Source: Cordilura impudica (lineage: Eukaryota > Arthropoda > Insecta > Diptera > Scathophagidae). From it: 64,000 nt of DNA. Position numbers and translations under genes: made by a program. The notes under the pieces are model-generated. The model ran no database searches. It saw only the letters and a program-made list of their open reading frames with translations, and was not told the DNA's origin. Shown piece after piece: positions 33,203 to 44,951 of the stretch; the first letter of the stretch is position 1; each line of letters opens with the position of its first letter. The stretch lies in NCBI GenBank assembly GCA_963682025.1, contig OY821518.1:146136731-146200730 (forward strand). The letters are read 5' to 3'.

Positions 33203-33572
33203 TTAAGCTTCATTTACACGATTGACATTTTCTTCGAAACTCGTGTAAACAACAAAATTTCTTCAAAATTGATTGATCAAAATTTATTGATCAAAACTTT
33301 TGAAGATTTAATTGATGTCATGTAAATACTCTTAAAAATCGCGTCAGGTAATATTGAAGCATATCAGTATTTTGACAGCATGTTATTTCGTTTGATTCAA
33401 AATATATCAGCTGTTTGTGCAGAAAAGTGCAATTTTAATTATAAATTTACTGGCAAATATTATTATGTAAGCAAAACATATTTAATCACAATTTGTATTA
33501 TTTAAATTTATTTAAATATAATATTAAATTTTATAACGTAATATATATATTAAATATGTTTAAAAGTGAGAG

Positions 33573-34325
33573 TATGGCTGAGAATTCGCAGCAACCGAAA
33601 GCAGCAGAAGAAGTGGACTGGGGAAAAATTAAAAATATTCATTGAAATGGTGGAAGTACGGGAATCTATTTAGAATTTCGATATAGAGGCGTATAAAAAC
33701 CGGAATGAAAAAGAAAGATGTTGGTCGGAAATTGCTGCAGCCAAAGATCACAATATTTCCGATTGCAATGCACAATTGAATGCTGTACGGTCCCGCTATA
33801 ATGTAATTTAGCTTATTGTTTATTTTTTCGATATGCTTATTAGCTTTTTATATTGAAGGCGGAGCAAAGAAAAATTAATTCTTCCAAAATTGGACGAAGT
33901 GGTGCCACATACATATCAAAATATGAATATTTTGCAGCATTGCATTTCTTGGATATTGTGCGAAATAGATAATGTGGAGGTACAGACACCAATATGGAGA
34001 GTACAAGCAGCTTTGATGAATGTGAGAATGTTGGAGAACAGTTTGAATGTTCAGAAACTCAATCTTTGCCTTCAAATAGTGGTCAGGAAAACAAGACACC
34101 TGCAAAGCGTATAAAACGGCATCAAGTTAATGAGAATGAAAGTCAGCGGGAACAGGTTTATGAAAAACTTGGCCAATTTTTGTCGCAAAAAGTATCACAA
34201 GGAAAAGAAAATAAAACTTGACAGGTGGGCTATGGAGAGTATGTTGGGCAGCATCTATCTGCATTTTCAGAGTTTGATGCTCGAAGGTGAGTTTGAATTT
34301 GAATGTCTTCAATTAAGTTTTTAAA
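33573..34325 (+). pseudogene. MADF-type DNA-binding protein of the Harbinger
   Basis: In PIF/Harbinger elements this accessory protein binds DNA and recruits the transposase. From the ATG at 33573, MAENSQQPKAAEEVDWGK precedes a MADF domain whose parts lie in two frames (FIEMVEVRES, AYKNRNEKERCWSEIAAAKD, CNAQLNAVRSRYN). A 56-nt intron at 33803-33858 (GTAATT...AAG) joins RYN to AEQRK. The C-terminal part reads VYEKLGQFLSQKVSQGKENK then GYGEYVGQHLSAFSEFDAR, a conserved Harbinger accessory tail. A frameshift near 33625 and stops near 33670, 33960 and 34219 make it a pseudogene. Confidence 0.7.
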
Positions 34326-34573
34326 TCGAAACCGTCTTCCCGGACTGAGATCTTTAATTAATAAAGTTATTGACTCATTTGAAACACAGCCAGTGAATGA
34401 TGTTATTTATACATTCGAAAAATAACCCAATAATTACCTTTTTTTTTATATATTTTTCTTTTAATTTTTAACCGAATTGTGATTTTTAGTTTGAGCTTTA
34501 TGTTAATGAAAAAATTACCTGAAATAAATGAACTGAATGTGTTACTTTTATTTTATTGTGTTTTTATTTGTTT

Positions 34574-35122
34574 TTAATAAAGATGTCGATATTGCCATGG
34601 AACTTCTCCTTCATTTATAAAATATTCAGTGAATTCTTGTCGAATTAGGTTGGCAGTGTCGCTGTGACGAACTTCATTATGAACTGCTTTTAATTGAGGC
34701 AATATGTCTTCTTTATCACGCCATCGTCCATCCGTTATAGTACCATCATCGTTAACTTGGTCGAAATCTCTTGTTTGAGCATACATTGCGCATTTGCGCT
34801 TGCTTAAAAAATTGTACAATGCACATACTGCCAGAACAACTTTGACCACATTTCGTAGAAGAAGTTCCATGGTTCTTTTAACAACGCGAAAGCGGGCAGA
34901 TATAAGACCAAATACGTTTTCCGAAACATGCCTATATCGAGACAATCTGTAATTAAAGATTCTCTCTTTTGTGCTCTGATTGCCAAAACTGTATGGTTTC
35001 ATAATATTCACATTCAATGGAAATGCATCATCCGCAACAATTACATATGGAATGGGTTTTTGTCTAACAGCCAGAGATTTCGGTTGCGGCTAATTTAGCA
35101 TTTTATTATATAGCATTCGATA
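34574..35122 (-). pseudogene. Harbinger DDE transposase, C-terminal part
   Basis: The frame reads YRMLYNKMLN, a stop, PQPKSLAVRQKPIPYVIVAD then DAFPLNVNIMKPYS (third-block region), TKERIFNYRLSRYRHVSEN and VFGLISARFRVV, all hallmarks of the DDE_Tnp_4 family. It ends with ...WQYRHLY at 34574. Its upstream half lies at 36897-37640 beyond the hAT-like insertion. Confidence 0.85.
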
Positions 35123-35130
35123 GCGTACAC

Positions 35131-36896
35131 ACACAGAAAAAAGATTGGTTGGAATTCGGTGAAGACTAGAAAAATTTATTAAGGTAATAAGAATTTTTAT
35201 TATAATTCTTCAATATTTAATAATACAATATATTTACTTTAATAACTACTGTATAAACACAATTCTTCTGAAATAAAAGTATCTGCAACAACAAAAATAG
35301 TTCCATTTACTAACAAAATTCTTTATAAAAAAATTTCAACTAATTTAATTGAGGCAACCTTATAAATCCAAGAATTACATACTTCAATCCCAAATATTGG
35401 CAACTGCAATTTCTTATTCGGTTATAACAACATATTTTAAACCAAAAATGTTTTAACAGATATTCTAACAAATTATTGGTTACATTCATACAAATTAAAT
35501 TTGTATTAAGAATTATTTTTCGGTTATAACAAAAGAAACCAAAACTATTAAACTATTTTGGTACTTCTAACCAACAGAAATTTGCATGAATCAAATTCTG
35601 TTGTAAATACCGAATAAATATAAAAATATGTTTAGTCATACTGAATTTTCGAATTATATTGTCATTTTTTAAAACAAAATGTAAAAAACAACTAATGAAT
35701 ATTATATGAACATTTAAATTTTCAAATCAATATCTCAACGTTTACAAAAACTTCAATGTAATTTATGTATACAAAAAAATGGATCATAGAAGTATGTAAA
35801 TTAAATACGAAATCTGAAAGTGCATTTAAGCACGTCTGGGAAGAAGCTTTTGTGTGACATTTATGCTTACGGTTTAGAAAAACAATCTGCCATTCAACTG
35901 CGCACTATCAATAGTCGTGTCAAAGATAGAGAGATATGGTCTGAGCTCTGTGGAATACCTGTAAAAGTTATTTATTATCATATTACAATAAATCAATACG
36001 TCCAGGATTTGATTTCAGCAACAACTCCTGACTTGTCAACGCAAATATGGTAGTTGGTTTCCACGCCTGTGTTGACGAAAAAAATATTTCTAAGGACGTA
36101 CGTAACCAGGAAGCTGGTCGTCACGATGTGGTCATCTTATCAGACCTTATTTAGAAATGACTAACCGCATGTCTATACACACAAACAATATGAAATGTTT
36201 CGTGTTGGATGAGGTCGATCAAATGTTTTGTGATTTCACCAAAGACCAAAAATATATCGCGATGTATTGGAACACAATGTGTTTCATCCAATCAATTCTT
36301 TTCTGTAACAGATTGTCGATCAATTGACTTAAGAGCAAGTTACATATATGTGATCATAATTTGTGTTTGTTGCATTTATTTTACTCTGTGGTCAAGTTGA
36401 ATTTCTTCAAAAAAAATTTTTTCCCAATTAATACCAACTTATTATTTCAGGAAATTTTGCGGACAATATGCCGATATGTTATGATTTTTAATAAGTGGAA
36501 CAGAAAAATATTTTTCTCAAAATTGTATAATTTATAAAGTATGTATGGACTACCTAAAGATTAATGATTACTATTTTATTGCAAGCTATTGTCAGATATC
36601 GCTTAAATAAAAATAAATTATTAATAAAAGTTATTATTAAAAAAGTGTTTTAAATATTTTATATCAGCAAAAACATAGATAAATGGTAAATAAAATTAAT
36701 AAATCCATTCATTGTACCAACTACAACCACAGTTCTAACAATCGAATTTATATTTATATACAATTGCCCTTACCATTCTACGTTTATATAGATTATATAA
36801 TTCAGTTATCACAAAAGAATATTGTGATAGTACATGGGACTACAAAAATTCGGTTGGCAACAAATTTGGTTGCGACAACGAATCCGTTTTCTGTGT
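35131..36896. mobile_element. hAT-like non-autonomous insertion in the Harbinger
   Basis: The ends ACACAGAAAA...TTTTCTGTGT are flanked by GCGTACAC (35123-35130) and GCATATAC (36897-36904), which differ only by two transitions and so may be an aged 8 bp hAT duplication. Harbinger coding stops and resumes exactly at these edges. The first 600 bp resemble 13740-14770. The element contains a broken eIF4A fragment and no transposase. Confidence 0.55.
35844..36270 (+). pseudogene. eIF4A (DEAD-box helicase) fragment
   Basis: eIF4A unwinds mRNA 5' ends in translation initiation. The fragment reads LLCDIYAYGLEKQSAIQLRT (the Q motif, normally IYAYGFEKPSAIQ), a diverged stretch where motif I should be, DLSTQIW (from ELATQI), then in another frame GFHACVDEKNISKDVRNQEA (from the CHACIGGTN...EDVR block), HDVV, and TNNMKCFVLDEVDQM (DEAD box altered to DEVD). 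It covers roughly the first two thirds of the first RecA-like domain, without introns. Motif I (GTGKT) is lost, and stops plus a frameshift kill it. It lies within the hAT-like insertion. Confidence 0.75.
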
Positions 36897-37640
36897 GCAT
36901 ATACTGAACACTCCACCATCGGACTCTCTACCTTTTGCACCAACGTCAATGTAAATACAATTATAGTCCGCGTCCACAAAACAATACTGTTTTTCTTTTT
37001 ATAGCTAAAATATTCGCTTCCACAATGTGGTGGTGCAATTATATCAATATGTTCTCCATCCATTGCCCCCATTGAATTAGGAAAGTTCCATGTTGTATTA
37101 ATAGTTTCAGCCCTATTTTCCCATTCCTCTTATACTGCTGGTATCTGCATAAACAGATATGATAATGCTAATATATTTGTTTAACAAAGAACTTTTCCTT
37201 TAAAAAATCATCTTTCAAAACTTTGTATAGTGCAACGCAGACTTCAGGAACGATGTTGCATATTGATGATCTTGATCTTTTAAACAGATACATCAGGCTT
37301 GCCTAACTAGCGCCTGTCGCTAAAAACCGCAGAGTAGTTGCAAGATGTTCTCCAGGGCATATAGAATCTCTCATATTGGTATTTACTTTTACTATTATCG
37401 GTGTTACGAGATTTAGCAGATAATCAAAATCTTCGCATGTCATTCGCACAAAGTCTTTAGATAATTCTGGATCATTACATTCTTCCTAAATGATACCTAC
37501 ATCCCATATCCTTCCATTAAAAAAGGCCGAACCAAATTTTTCTTCTGCTTTCTCCTTTTCTTTGCTTTAGAATCAGCTTCTTCGTCATCCGGTAATAAGA
37601 ATGCTGATGCAATTATTTACTAAATGTTCTTTTAAAATTC
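36897..37640 (-). pseudogene. Harbinger DDE transposase, N-terminal and first catalytic part
   Basis: The first catalytic block reads WNFPNSMGAMDGEHIDIIAP near 37085-37030, then GSEYFSYKKKNSIVL, and in another frame ESDGGVFS at the insertion edge. The upstream N-terminal part (37.1-37.6 kb) shows stops and shifts. The motifs match the Asp-containing GAIDGxH block of Harbinger transposases. It is broken by the 1.77 kb insertion and by frameshifts. Confidence 0.78.
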
Positions 37641-37881
37641 ACTATTGTTTAACTAATTCAACAAAACAGCTGTTCACAGTCAATAAATTGATTATAAGAA
37701 CTTTGTCAGTGGTGTAAATTAGCTTCAACTAATTTTGATCAAAATTAAATCAAAATATTTTGAAAGATATTGAAAGCATATTTGGATCAAATTTTTGAAT
37801 CGTGTAAATAGAACATCAAAAATAATTTTTAGAATTTTGAAGAGCCTTCCAAATGCCTTCAATCGTGTAAATGAAGCTTTA

Positions 37882-38876
37882 CACTTAAATACTTCATTTT
37901 TTATATAAAAAGTCTGTATAGTTTTGTTTGTGGAAACAACAATTTTGTCTTCCGCGCTAATTGACTGCACGCTCGGAATTCGAATATGTTAGATTTTCCT
38001 TTACCAGAAATATGGATACAGCATTGCATATTACGATTTTTTGCTGGGGCATGAACTTGAATGATAAAGATGTTGTCAGAATATTGTACAGCAAAACAAA
38101 ATAAAGAAAAACAACATTAACTGCCATCAGGTGAATGAACACTAACAGTTTTGGTTGATTTCACGTGTATTCGCAAAGCAGTTGGAAAAGTCGAAGATTT
38201 GTAGGAAAAGAAGTGTAATTATATGTGTATTTTATATTTGATGTGGTTTCGAAGTTATAGAAAAGACATCGTTATGTTCTACATCGTCTACTGGTACCTA
38301 AATATATTTGCCGTTTTCAAATGTTCACGAATAAAATACAAACACACCTTATCTCTAGTACCACTTGTATTCTGAACCACATGTTGTCTAAGTAGTTTTA
38401 AGCTGAGCTGTCGAATCATCACTGTTGATATACTCATGAGAAAACTAAAACAAAAAATTCGAGTTAATGAAAATGCAGCTCATATTTCTTGCTGCTAGGT
38501 TATTACTGACAGGATGTGCATTAAACAAAATTAAAAAAAATTTTTTTTATATTTGCCTCTTTAGTAAAAACACATGTGTCCAAAGTAAGTGTAACTATAA
38601 CTTTTAGCATTTTTTGCTATACTCAAAATTATGTGTAAATATATATATTTTTTGACGAAGCACTCTAACCATCACACGTTTATGACGCATTCTGCTTCAA
38701 CTCTCCCATTTCAGAATATTTTTTGTCCAAGCTTATAATGAGAAAAAAAAAACATGGAACAATTTCTTTATTTAAAAAAATGGGTGATAATTTTAAAAAT
38801 TTACCACTTTTGTGAAAAAGTACATATGTAAATATTTGAATTTATTATGCTGAAGTAAAGCATTCTTATATATATA
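37882..38876. other. No recognised feature
   Basis: AT-rich, with only short chance ORFs and no repeat ends that I can support. Confidence 0.45.
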
Positions 38877-39467
38877 CTAGTTGATTGTGTGGCGCCTAGG
38901 CGCCCGTTTATTTTGACTTTAACAAACAAAATTTTTTTTTATTTCAGAAATTTCCTATATTTTATATATTTTTAAAAAATTAATTTTAATGTTTTTAAAA
39001 TTTCTAAAAAAAAAAATCGAAAAACAGTTGTAAAAAATACAAAACAAATACTTCGATTTTCAAATGAAGTTTTGTAAAAGGTACTTTTATGTATATTTTC
39101 GCAAAAGTTTGCCAGTAGCCAACCTTTGCTTTATACTTTCTGCTTCAATACATAAGGAGTCTTCAATATTATATGATTTAAAATAAATATTTTATTTTGA
39201 TAGAAACTCGGTAGTTTCAGTATTATTAAGACAAACTATTAATATGTATCTTTTTAATAATTTAATTTATGTTTTATAACTTTTTAAAATGCATCAAAAT
39301 AAATAAACTTATTCAACTAAAAAAAGTTTTTAAATCTTTCGGACAAAACAAAAAAAAACTACGGTTATAACGAACTAAGTCTATAAGGAACTAATTTGGT
39401 CGGTCCCGCCGAGTTCGTTATAACCTAACTTCATTTTATTGTAGAAAAGTCGAATAGCATAAAAAAA
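38877..39467 (-). mobile_element. Non-autonomous Helitron (Pif1 family), 3' part
   Basis: On the minus strand it ends GGGCGCCTAGGCGCC, spacer, CTAG at 38880-38877, then T. It is a relative of 21340-24518, but the helicase segment (about 21374-21963 there) is missing, so the terminal palindrome joins directly to the TTTTGACTTTAAC segment. It is cut on its 5' side by a DINE at 39468. Confidence 0.8.
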
Positions 39468-39540
39468 ACAAGTAAGAGTGTTAAATTCGGCTGTGCCGAA
39501 TCTTTGATACCCTCCACCTCGGTTTGAGTCTTGATAATAA
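39468..39540 (-). mobile_element. DINE family 2, 3' end fragment
   Basis: AACAAGTAAGAGTGTTAAA is followed by the hairpin ATTCGGCTGTGCCGAAT and GATACCCTCCACCTCGG. It matches the left end of the full element at 45235. The rest of the DINE is not recognisable to the right. Confidence 0.75.
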
Positions 39541-41119
39541 ATGTAAATGAAAAAGTAAACAATTTGTTAAACTTAATACCAAATTATTTCAACAAATTCT
39601 TTGGGTTGGTTTTCTTCTTTTCATTATTTCGGATTTATTTCGGTGTTTGCTTTTTGGTCATCGTGGTTGCTGATCGGCATGCATTTTGGTTATACACCTA
39701 TATGCATGCGTTTCCGGTTATATGACATAACTTCTCGTTTAATTTAGTTTTTGCTAATTAAATAGCTCGCCCTAACCTCCATTGCAAAGGTAATGGTTGT
39801 GTAGAGTGGCTATATGCATTAAATCGTTCTAATTGGAGATCGCTGTATAGTTTCTTTTAACTGGCCAAATATTTCTTCATTGTGGCCATATAGGTCGGAT
39901 GGAGTAACAAAATAATAACCAAAAAAAAAGCTCTCTCAACTTTTTTTTAAAATATTGCCATATTTTGAAAACATAGAGAATAAATTTATAATAATAAATA
40001 ATCAAATTAGGGATGAAAAACGCAAAAAACGAAAAGTCCCAAACATTTTAAATAAAATAATTTAATGTTATCTTTATTTTCTGAAAAACTTCAAATTTTC
40101 ATCCAAAAAAAATTGTGAAATTTTATATATAAATAAAAATAACATTCTCATAAAATTACGTTTACTTATGTAACAATTTTTATGTTAGCAATTCTTAAAT
40201 ATCATTTGAGGTTTTCTTAAATTCATTGAATTTAAATTAATATCGACAAATCTGTTTTTCTATTTATTTAAATTGTAAAGGAGTGGCATCTCTGTCAAAA
40301 TAAGCGAAAAACACAAAGAATAGAAAAAAACAAATTGCTTCGTGTTTGACACGATGATTTTATGTTTAATATCTTTATTTTTTTTACTAATATATCTGTT
40401 TATTTATTTGAAAATGAAATAATGAATTGAATATGCTATTTAATTATTTTATTTATATAAAAAAGTTTTTTAATTAAAGCAAAATATTTTCACTATTTCA
40501 TGATTTTTATTTATGTATGACGACATTTCAACCTAAAAATTTAAGTTTTTATCGATTGGATAAACAACACAAAAATGGTTGTCGTTTAGATAACAACAAC
40601 AGCTGACTTTAACAATAGCGAATATCGTTTCAAAATTTTACTGATAATTTTGCAATTTTCTTTTTTTTTACAATTCGACTATCGTTAAAAGAAGTTACTG
40701 AATCGCGGTACTGAAAAGTTATTAATATCTCCTGAATGGCAATATTTTTTTTAAATGTAAACATTTTTAAATGTAAAGATATTTCTAAATTTAAAATTAT
40801 TATTTCCGACGTTTTGATATGATTTTCTGAAACTCAATTAATATTTTCTAATTTATAATTGGAAATTTTATTTTCAGTTTTTATTATAATTGATATTTTC
40901 TTAAATTTGAATGGAAAATTTAAAAAGTGAAATTTTGTATTTATGTGAATAATAATGCTTTATTAATTATAAACAATTTTTAAAAATTAGATGTAATCGC
41001 AATCAGATATTTTATAGGTAAAGCAGAATAATAATTCTATATAACTATGTAGAACTGTTTTGTAAGCAAAAACTCATTGACGAACTCGGTAACTCTATTT
41101 TGTAAAGACAACAAAAAGT
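39541..41119. other. No recognised feature
   Basis: Very AT-rich. Short ORFs only; no terminal repeats or domains were supported. Confidence 0.45.
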
Positions 41120-41122
41120 TAA

Positions 41123-41683
41123 CCCCCCAATCTCACATCACACTGAAATTGTAAAATCGTTGTGTACGTATTATCAACGAAAAATTGTTCGAATTAGTCG
41201 AATCCATCGCCATTAATTTTTATGCTCAAACATCTGACTGCAATCTCATTTTTAAAATGTTGTCGAAGCGTAAACTTGAAAAAATTTGTATACTTCTCTC
41301 TCTTATTTTATTTTAAGTAGAGTTACCAAGTTTATTATACAGGCACATGTTTGAGGGAAAATGTTTACATTTATTATTATTAGTATTATTTTAATAATAG
41401 TTAATAATATTTATGCTCTATAATTAACAAACTTGCGTTTTTGTATGCGCATTTCAAAAAATAAATTAACAAGTTAAAACTTTAATTACAATTTTACAGA
41501 ATCCAGTAAATTTGCATTAAATTTATAACAGGGTAACATTAATCATCGTTAGTGTCTGCCACTATTCGCATGAAAAATTTGGTGCCATTAGTGTGACCAC
41601 TGCGGAAAATGTGTGTGTATTAGTAAAAAAAATGTGAGTGTATTGAGTTTTTCGAACTTGCAGTGTGATGTGAGATTGGTGGG
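41123..41683. mobile_element. 561 bp MITE with TAA duplication
   Basis: The inverted ends CCAATCTCACATCACACTG (left 41127 on, right to about 41679) are flanked by TAA at 41120-41122 and 41684-41686. It is non-coding. The duplication suggests a PIF/Harbinger-mobilised element, but its ends differ from the other MITEs here. Confidence 0.8.
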
Positions 41684-41849
41684 TAATATGCCAAACTTAT
41701 GTTCATATTTGTAAAAGAATAATGAAAAAACGTATGAAATAAATGACCAACCCGTGTATACTCTTAACATTGTTCTGTATGATATCTATTTGAAAATATT
41801 AACATTCATGTTAAAATAGAAATAACTATTGCAAAGCTAATTAGAACAA

Positions 41850-42115
41850 ACAAAAATTATGGCGGCATCTACTGTGGCATAGTCACGCTGAGCAAAATGA
41901 AGTGACACTCTGTTAATACAAAAGAAATGTATTTTCCCCACAACAAAATACTGCAGAATTTTATGTAAATAAAATAACCGATTTATTTCTAACATGCAGT
42001 TACTATGAATATACATACATACATATATGTATATAATATATGTACATTATTTGTATTATTTAATATGTGTATGTATGTATATTTAAATATTACACACAAA
42101 AAATACAACATCAAA
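41850..42115. repeat. Diverged copy of the 275 bp duplicated repeat
   Basis: GGCGGCATCTACTGTGGCAT, the GCAGAATTTTATGTAAAT segment and an ATATATGTAT stretch match the two near-identical units at 44952-46050, but at clearly lower identity. Confidence 0.6.
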
Positions 42116-42179
42116 CGTTATTTTTGTGTTTTTCTCTTTAAATAAATTAATACATAAATTTTTTTGCTAAATTTACATT

Positions 42180-42964
42180 TGGGCAATTCACAACAGGTGT
42201 TGTATATTGTATGTTGTATTGAAATACAAAATACAATCATTTGTTGTGAACACTCAGTTGTATTTTCATATTGTAAAACGCTTTCTTTAGTAATTTTCGA
42301 TCCAACGAGGAGAGATCGCTTCGTCGCTTCTGCTATTTTGTATAAGAGAAAACACTTGTCAGTGTTTGCTTTTTGGTCGTGAGATATACCCTGGAGTTTT
42401 AGTTACGTACCTCTTGCATTTTAATTTATAATGAAAAAAAAAATGTTAAATGTTAGATTTATAGTCATTTTTCAGACATATTGCAATTACTACTGTAATT
42501 AATATGCAATTTTTTTTAATTTTGTTTAAATGGTGCGTGGTAGAGAAGAAGAAAGCATATATTTCAAAAATTCATAACTGCACTGTATTCTTAATCGGAC
42601 CGGTTTCTGGCATTTCAGCCAGGTACTGAAAGAGAAAATACATACTAAAAATATAAACATTAATTTTTATATAAATAAACTTATCGATGTATTTGCGTTA
42701 TTTGCATTATTTGCCATATTTTATTTTATAATTATTTATGCTGATAATATTCTATGTATTTGTTTTTTCTTTTTCATAAAAACTGGCATTCACTTGGAAC
42801 TGATATGTTATGATACAATATACAACATTTACTAAACATAGCAAATGAAGTTGGATCGTGTATCAGATTTTTCAGTGAAAATTACCAACAACAATTTTAC
42901 ACTATTGTAAAGTGATACACGATACAAGAGATACAACGATACATTACCCATTGTGAATTGCCCA
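42180..42964. mobile_element. 785 bp non-autonomous DNA transposon
   Basis: The inverted ends TGGGCAATTCACAA continue into imperfectly matched TTGTAT-rich arms (GTGTTGTATATTGTATG on the left, CGTTGTATCTCTTGTATCG on the reversed right). No clear target duplication was found. The flanks together resemble 47547-47600, which supports an insertion into a DINE-associated repeat. Confidence 0.7.
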
Positions 42965-43015
42965 ATTGTTTTTTTTATTAACAACTAGGTATTTTAGCAT
43001 TATTTGCTTTAGATG

Positions 43016-43829
43016 TTGGTGAATTTTTACTCCCTTTATATTAACTCGTAGTGTCTGCTTGTCGAAAAAATTTTGAATCGATTTTAACCACTTTCCCGTG
43101 ACCTAATCGATCTGAAATTTTGCAGGCAGGCTTGTGGCAATGACAGAAATGATCTAACATATTTTTTTAGTGATGCCAAAACAATGGAAACTTTTAAATT
43201 TTTCTACCAGAGTTGATAAAAAAATGTACAAAGGGTTTGTTTTTGTTATATTATTACCATAACGACCACAAAAACAACAAGTCCAGCTATGAAAACAATG
43301 CAACATTTAGAATAACAACAAGAACAATATAGAAATATCATGTTTTTAATTTTTTTTTTAATTTTTCAGAGATTTCCCTGGAACAGTTCCACCGATTTTA
43401 ATGATTTTTGAAGTAGAAATCTTTCCATGAATTTGGTGAATCATTGTCACTAAAAATGATCACTGTAGCTGCACTATTGAGGGCGTGATCGTGACAAGAA
43501 CAACATAGAAAATTATTTTTTTTTTTCAAGACTTTTTTAGTTCTTCATTCAAATCTCGGGCCCTAATCGACCGATTTGGACGATTTTAAATAGCAAACTT
43601 CTCAGGATGTTAGTGAATCATTTTTATGTCAACGAGTACCCTAGCTGCCGGATTGATGCCGTCATCGTGATTTCCACAGACGGACAGACGGACATCGCTA
43701 TATCAACTCCGGTTGTTATAAGGATCACAAATATATAAATTTTATGGGGTCCAAAATTTTTTTTCTAATTATTACAAACGGAATGACAAACTTATATATA
43801 CCCTCTGCACACTGGAGTGGAGGGTATAA
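43016..43829 (-). mobile_element. DINE family 2 relative, copy 1
   Basis: The right end TATACCCTCTGCACACTGGAGT and GACGGACAGACGGACATCGC form the inverted head and microsatellite of a DINE-1-like element read on the minus strand. It is very similar to 47587-48423. Its 3' end (left) lacks the usual hairpin and CTTACTTG tail, so it may be truncated. Confidence 0.75.
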
Positions 43830-43907
43830 CAACTCTACAACAGCAACAATGACAGTCATATGTTTTTCAAATAGGAAAAAACTGTTTATGTGTTAGTTTC
43901 GGTCATT

Positions 43908-44686
43908 CCCCAGTATGCATTGAAATATTATTTCTCCAATGTTGGAGAAAAGTTAAGTTCTTAAATTGATGTCAAATGTAATTTTCAACTTGGGTTGAAC
44001 AATTTTTCTCCTTGTTTGCTTTCAACTTGACATCAAGTTGAGACTTAACATTTTTTCCAATCTTTGAGAAACATTTTTACTCTCAATTGGATATCCAACA
44101 CATTTCTCCACTTGAGACCAAACATTTATTCAACGATTTGTGTTAAGTCTGAGATATTATTTAAATATGTCATAAATAATAAATTAAATTAAAAAATGCC
44201 AAAAAAGTACAAATAAATCATTGATATATTTTTAATTATTTTTGCTTTTTGTCGAATTTTTCAAAAAATGTACAACTAATTAATTCATTTATTTTTAATT
44301 CTAGATTTTAAAAAATGTACATAATATGTACATTTAATGTTAAATATGTACATAGTAATGTTAAATATATAATGAAATTAAATTGAAACATTAAAAAAAG
44401 TACATTGTTTTCATTTCTAAAATTAGTATAATATTTTTTAATATGGCAATTCCGTACCTTCCATTTGATACCGATTGGAAATATTTCTTTGCTATCAAGT
44501 TGAGAATCACAAATTTCTCAATTTGATAACTATGAAAATCGCCATATAAAAAATGTGCCTTTTAAGTTGAGAAGACTATATTCGAACTATTGAGGGCATT
44601 TGAGAATTAACGTTGGAGATTTGAGAAATGTATTTGATCTCAAATGCACCTCAAGTTGATAGCAAACAAAAATGTTTATTGGGACA
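43908..44686. mobile_element. Possible MITE rich in TCAACTTGA repeats
   Basis: Weak inverted ends (CCCAGTATGCATT on the left, AATGTTTATTGGG on the right) enclose many TCAACTTGA / TCAAGTTGA / TCTCAA words in both orientations, suggesting a foldback-type element. The target duplication is not clear. Confidence 0.35.
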
Positions 44687-44951
44687 TTTATTGTAGGGTC
44701 GTTTGCACACACACAAAAAATAGAAAATAAATTGTCAATAAGCAAAGCAAGTGGCTTCGAAATTCGATTATGCCAGTTAATCATTTTTTGTTCACGCGGA
44801 ATTTATAATTGGAGGAATTTTTTTCTCGAGAAATGTATTTTCCGTGAGAAAGAAATTCCTTGAGAATATTCATAATTGTGATGAATAACTTTTAATTGGA
44901 ACTTTTTAGTCGGAATAAATCATAATTCTAGTTATATATTGGTTAATATTT

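Larger units (their letters stand above)
33206..37878. mobile_element. PIF/Harbinger transposon
   Basis: Inverted ends AGCTTCATTTACACGATTGA are flanked by TTA on both sides (33203-33205, 37879-37881), the canonical PIF/Harbinger duplication. It carries the two genes expected of the superfamily: a MADF/Myb-type DNA-binding protein on the plus strand and a DDE transposase on the minus strand. The transposase is split by an hAT-like insertion (35131-36896). Confidence 0.88.
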
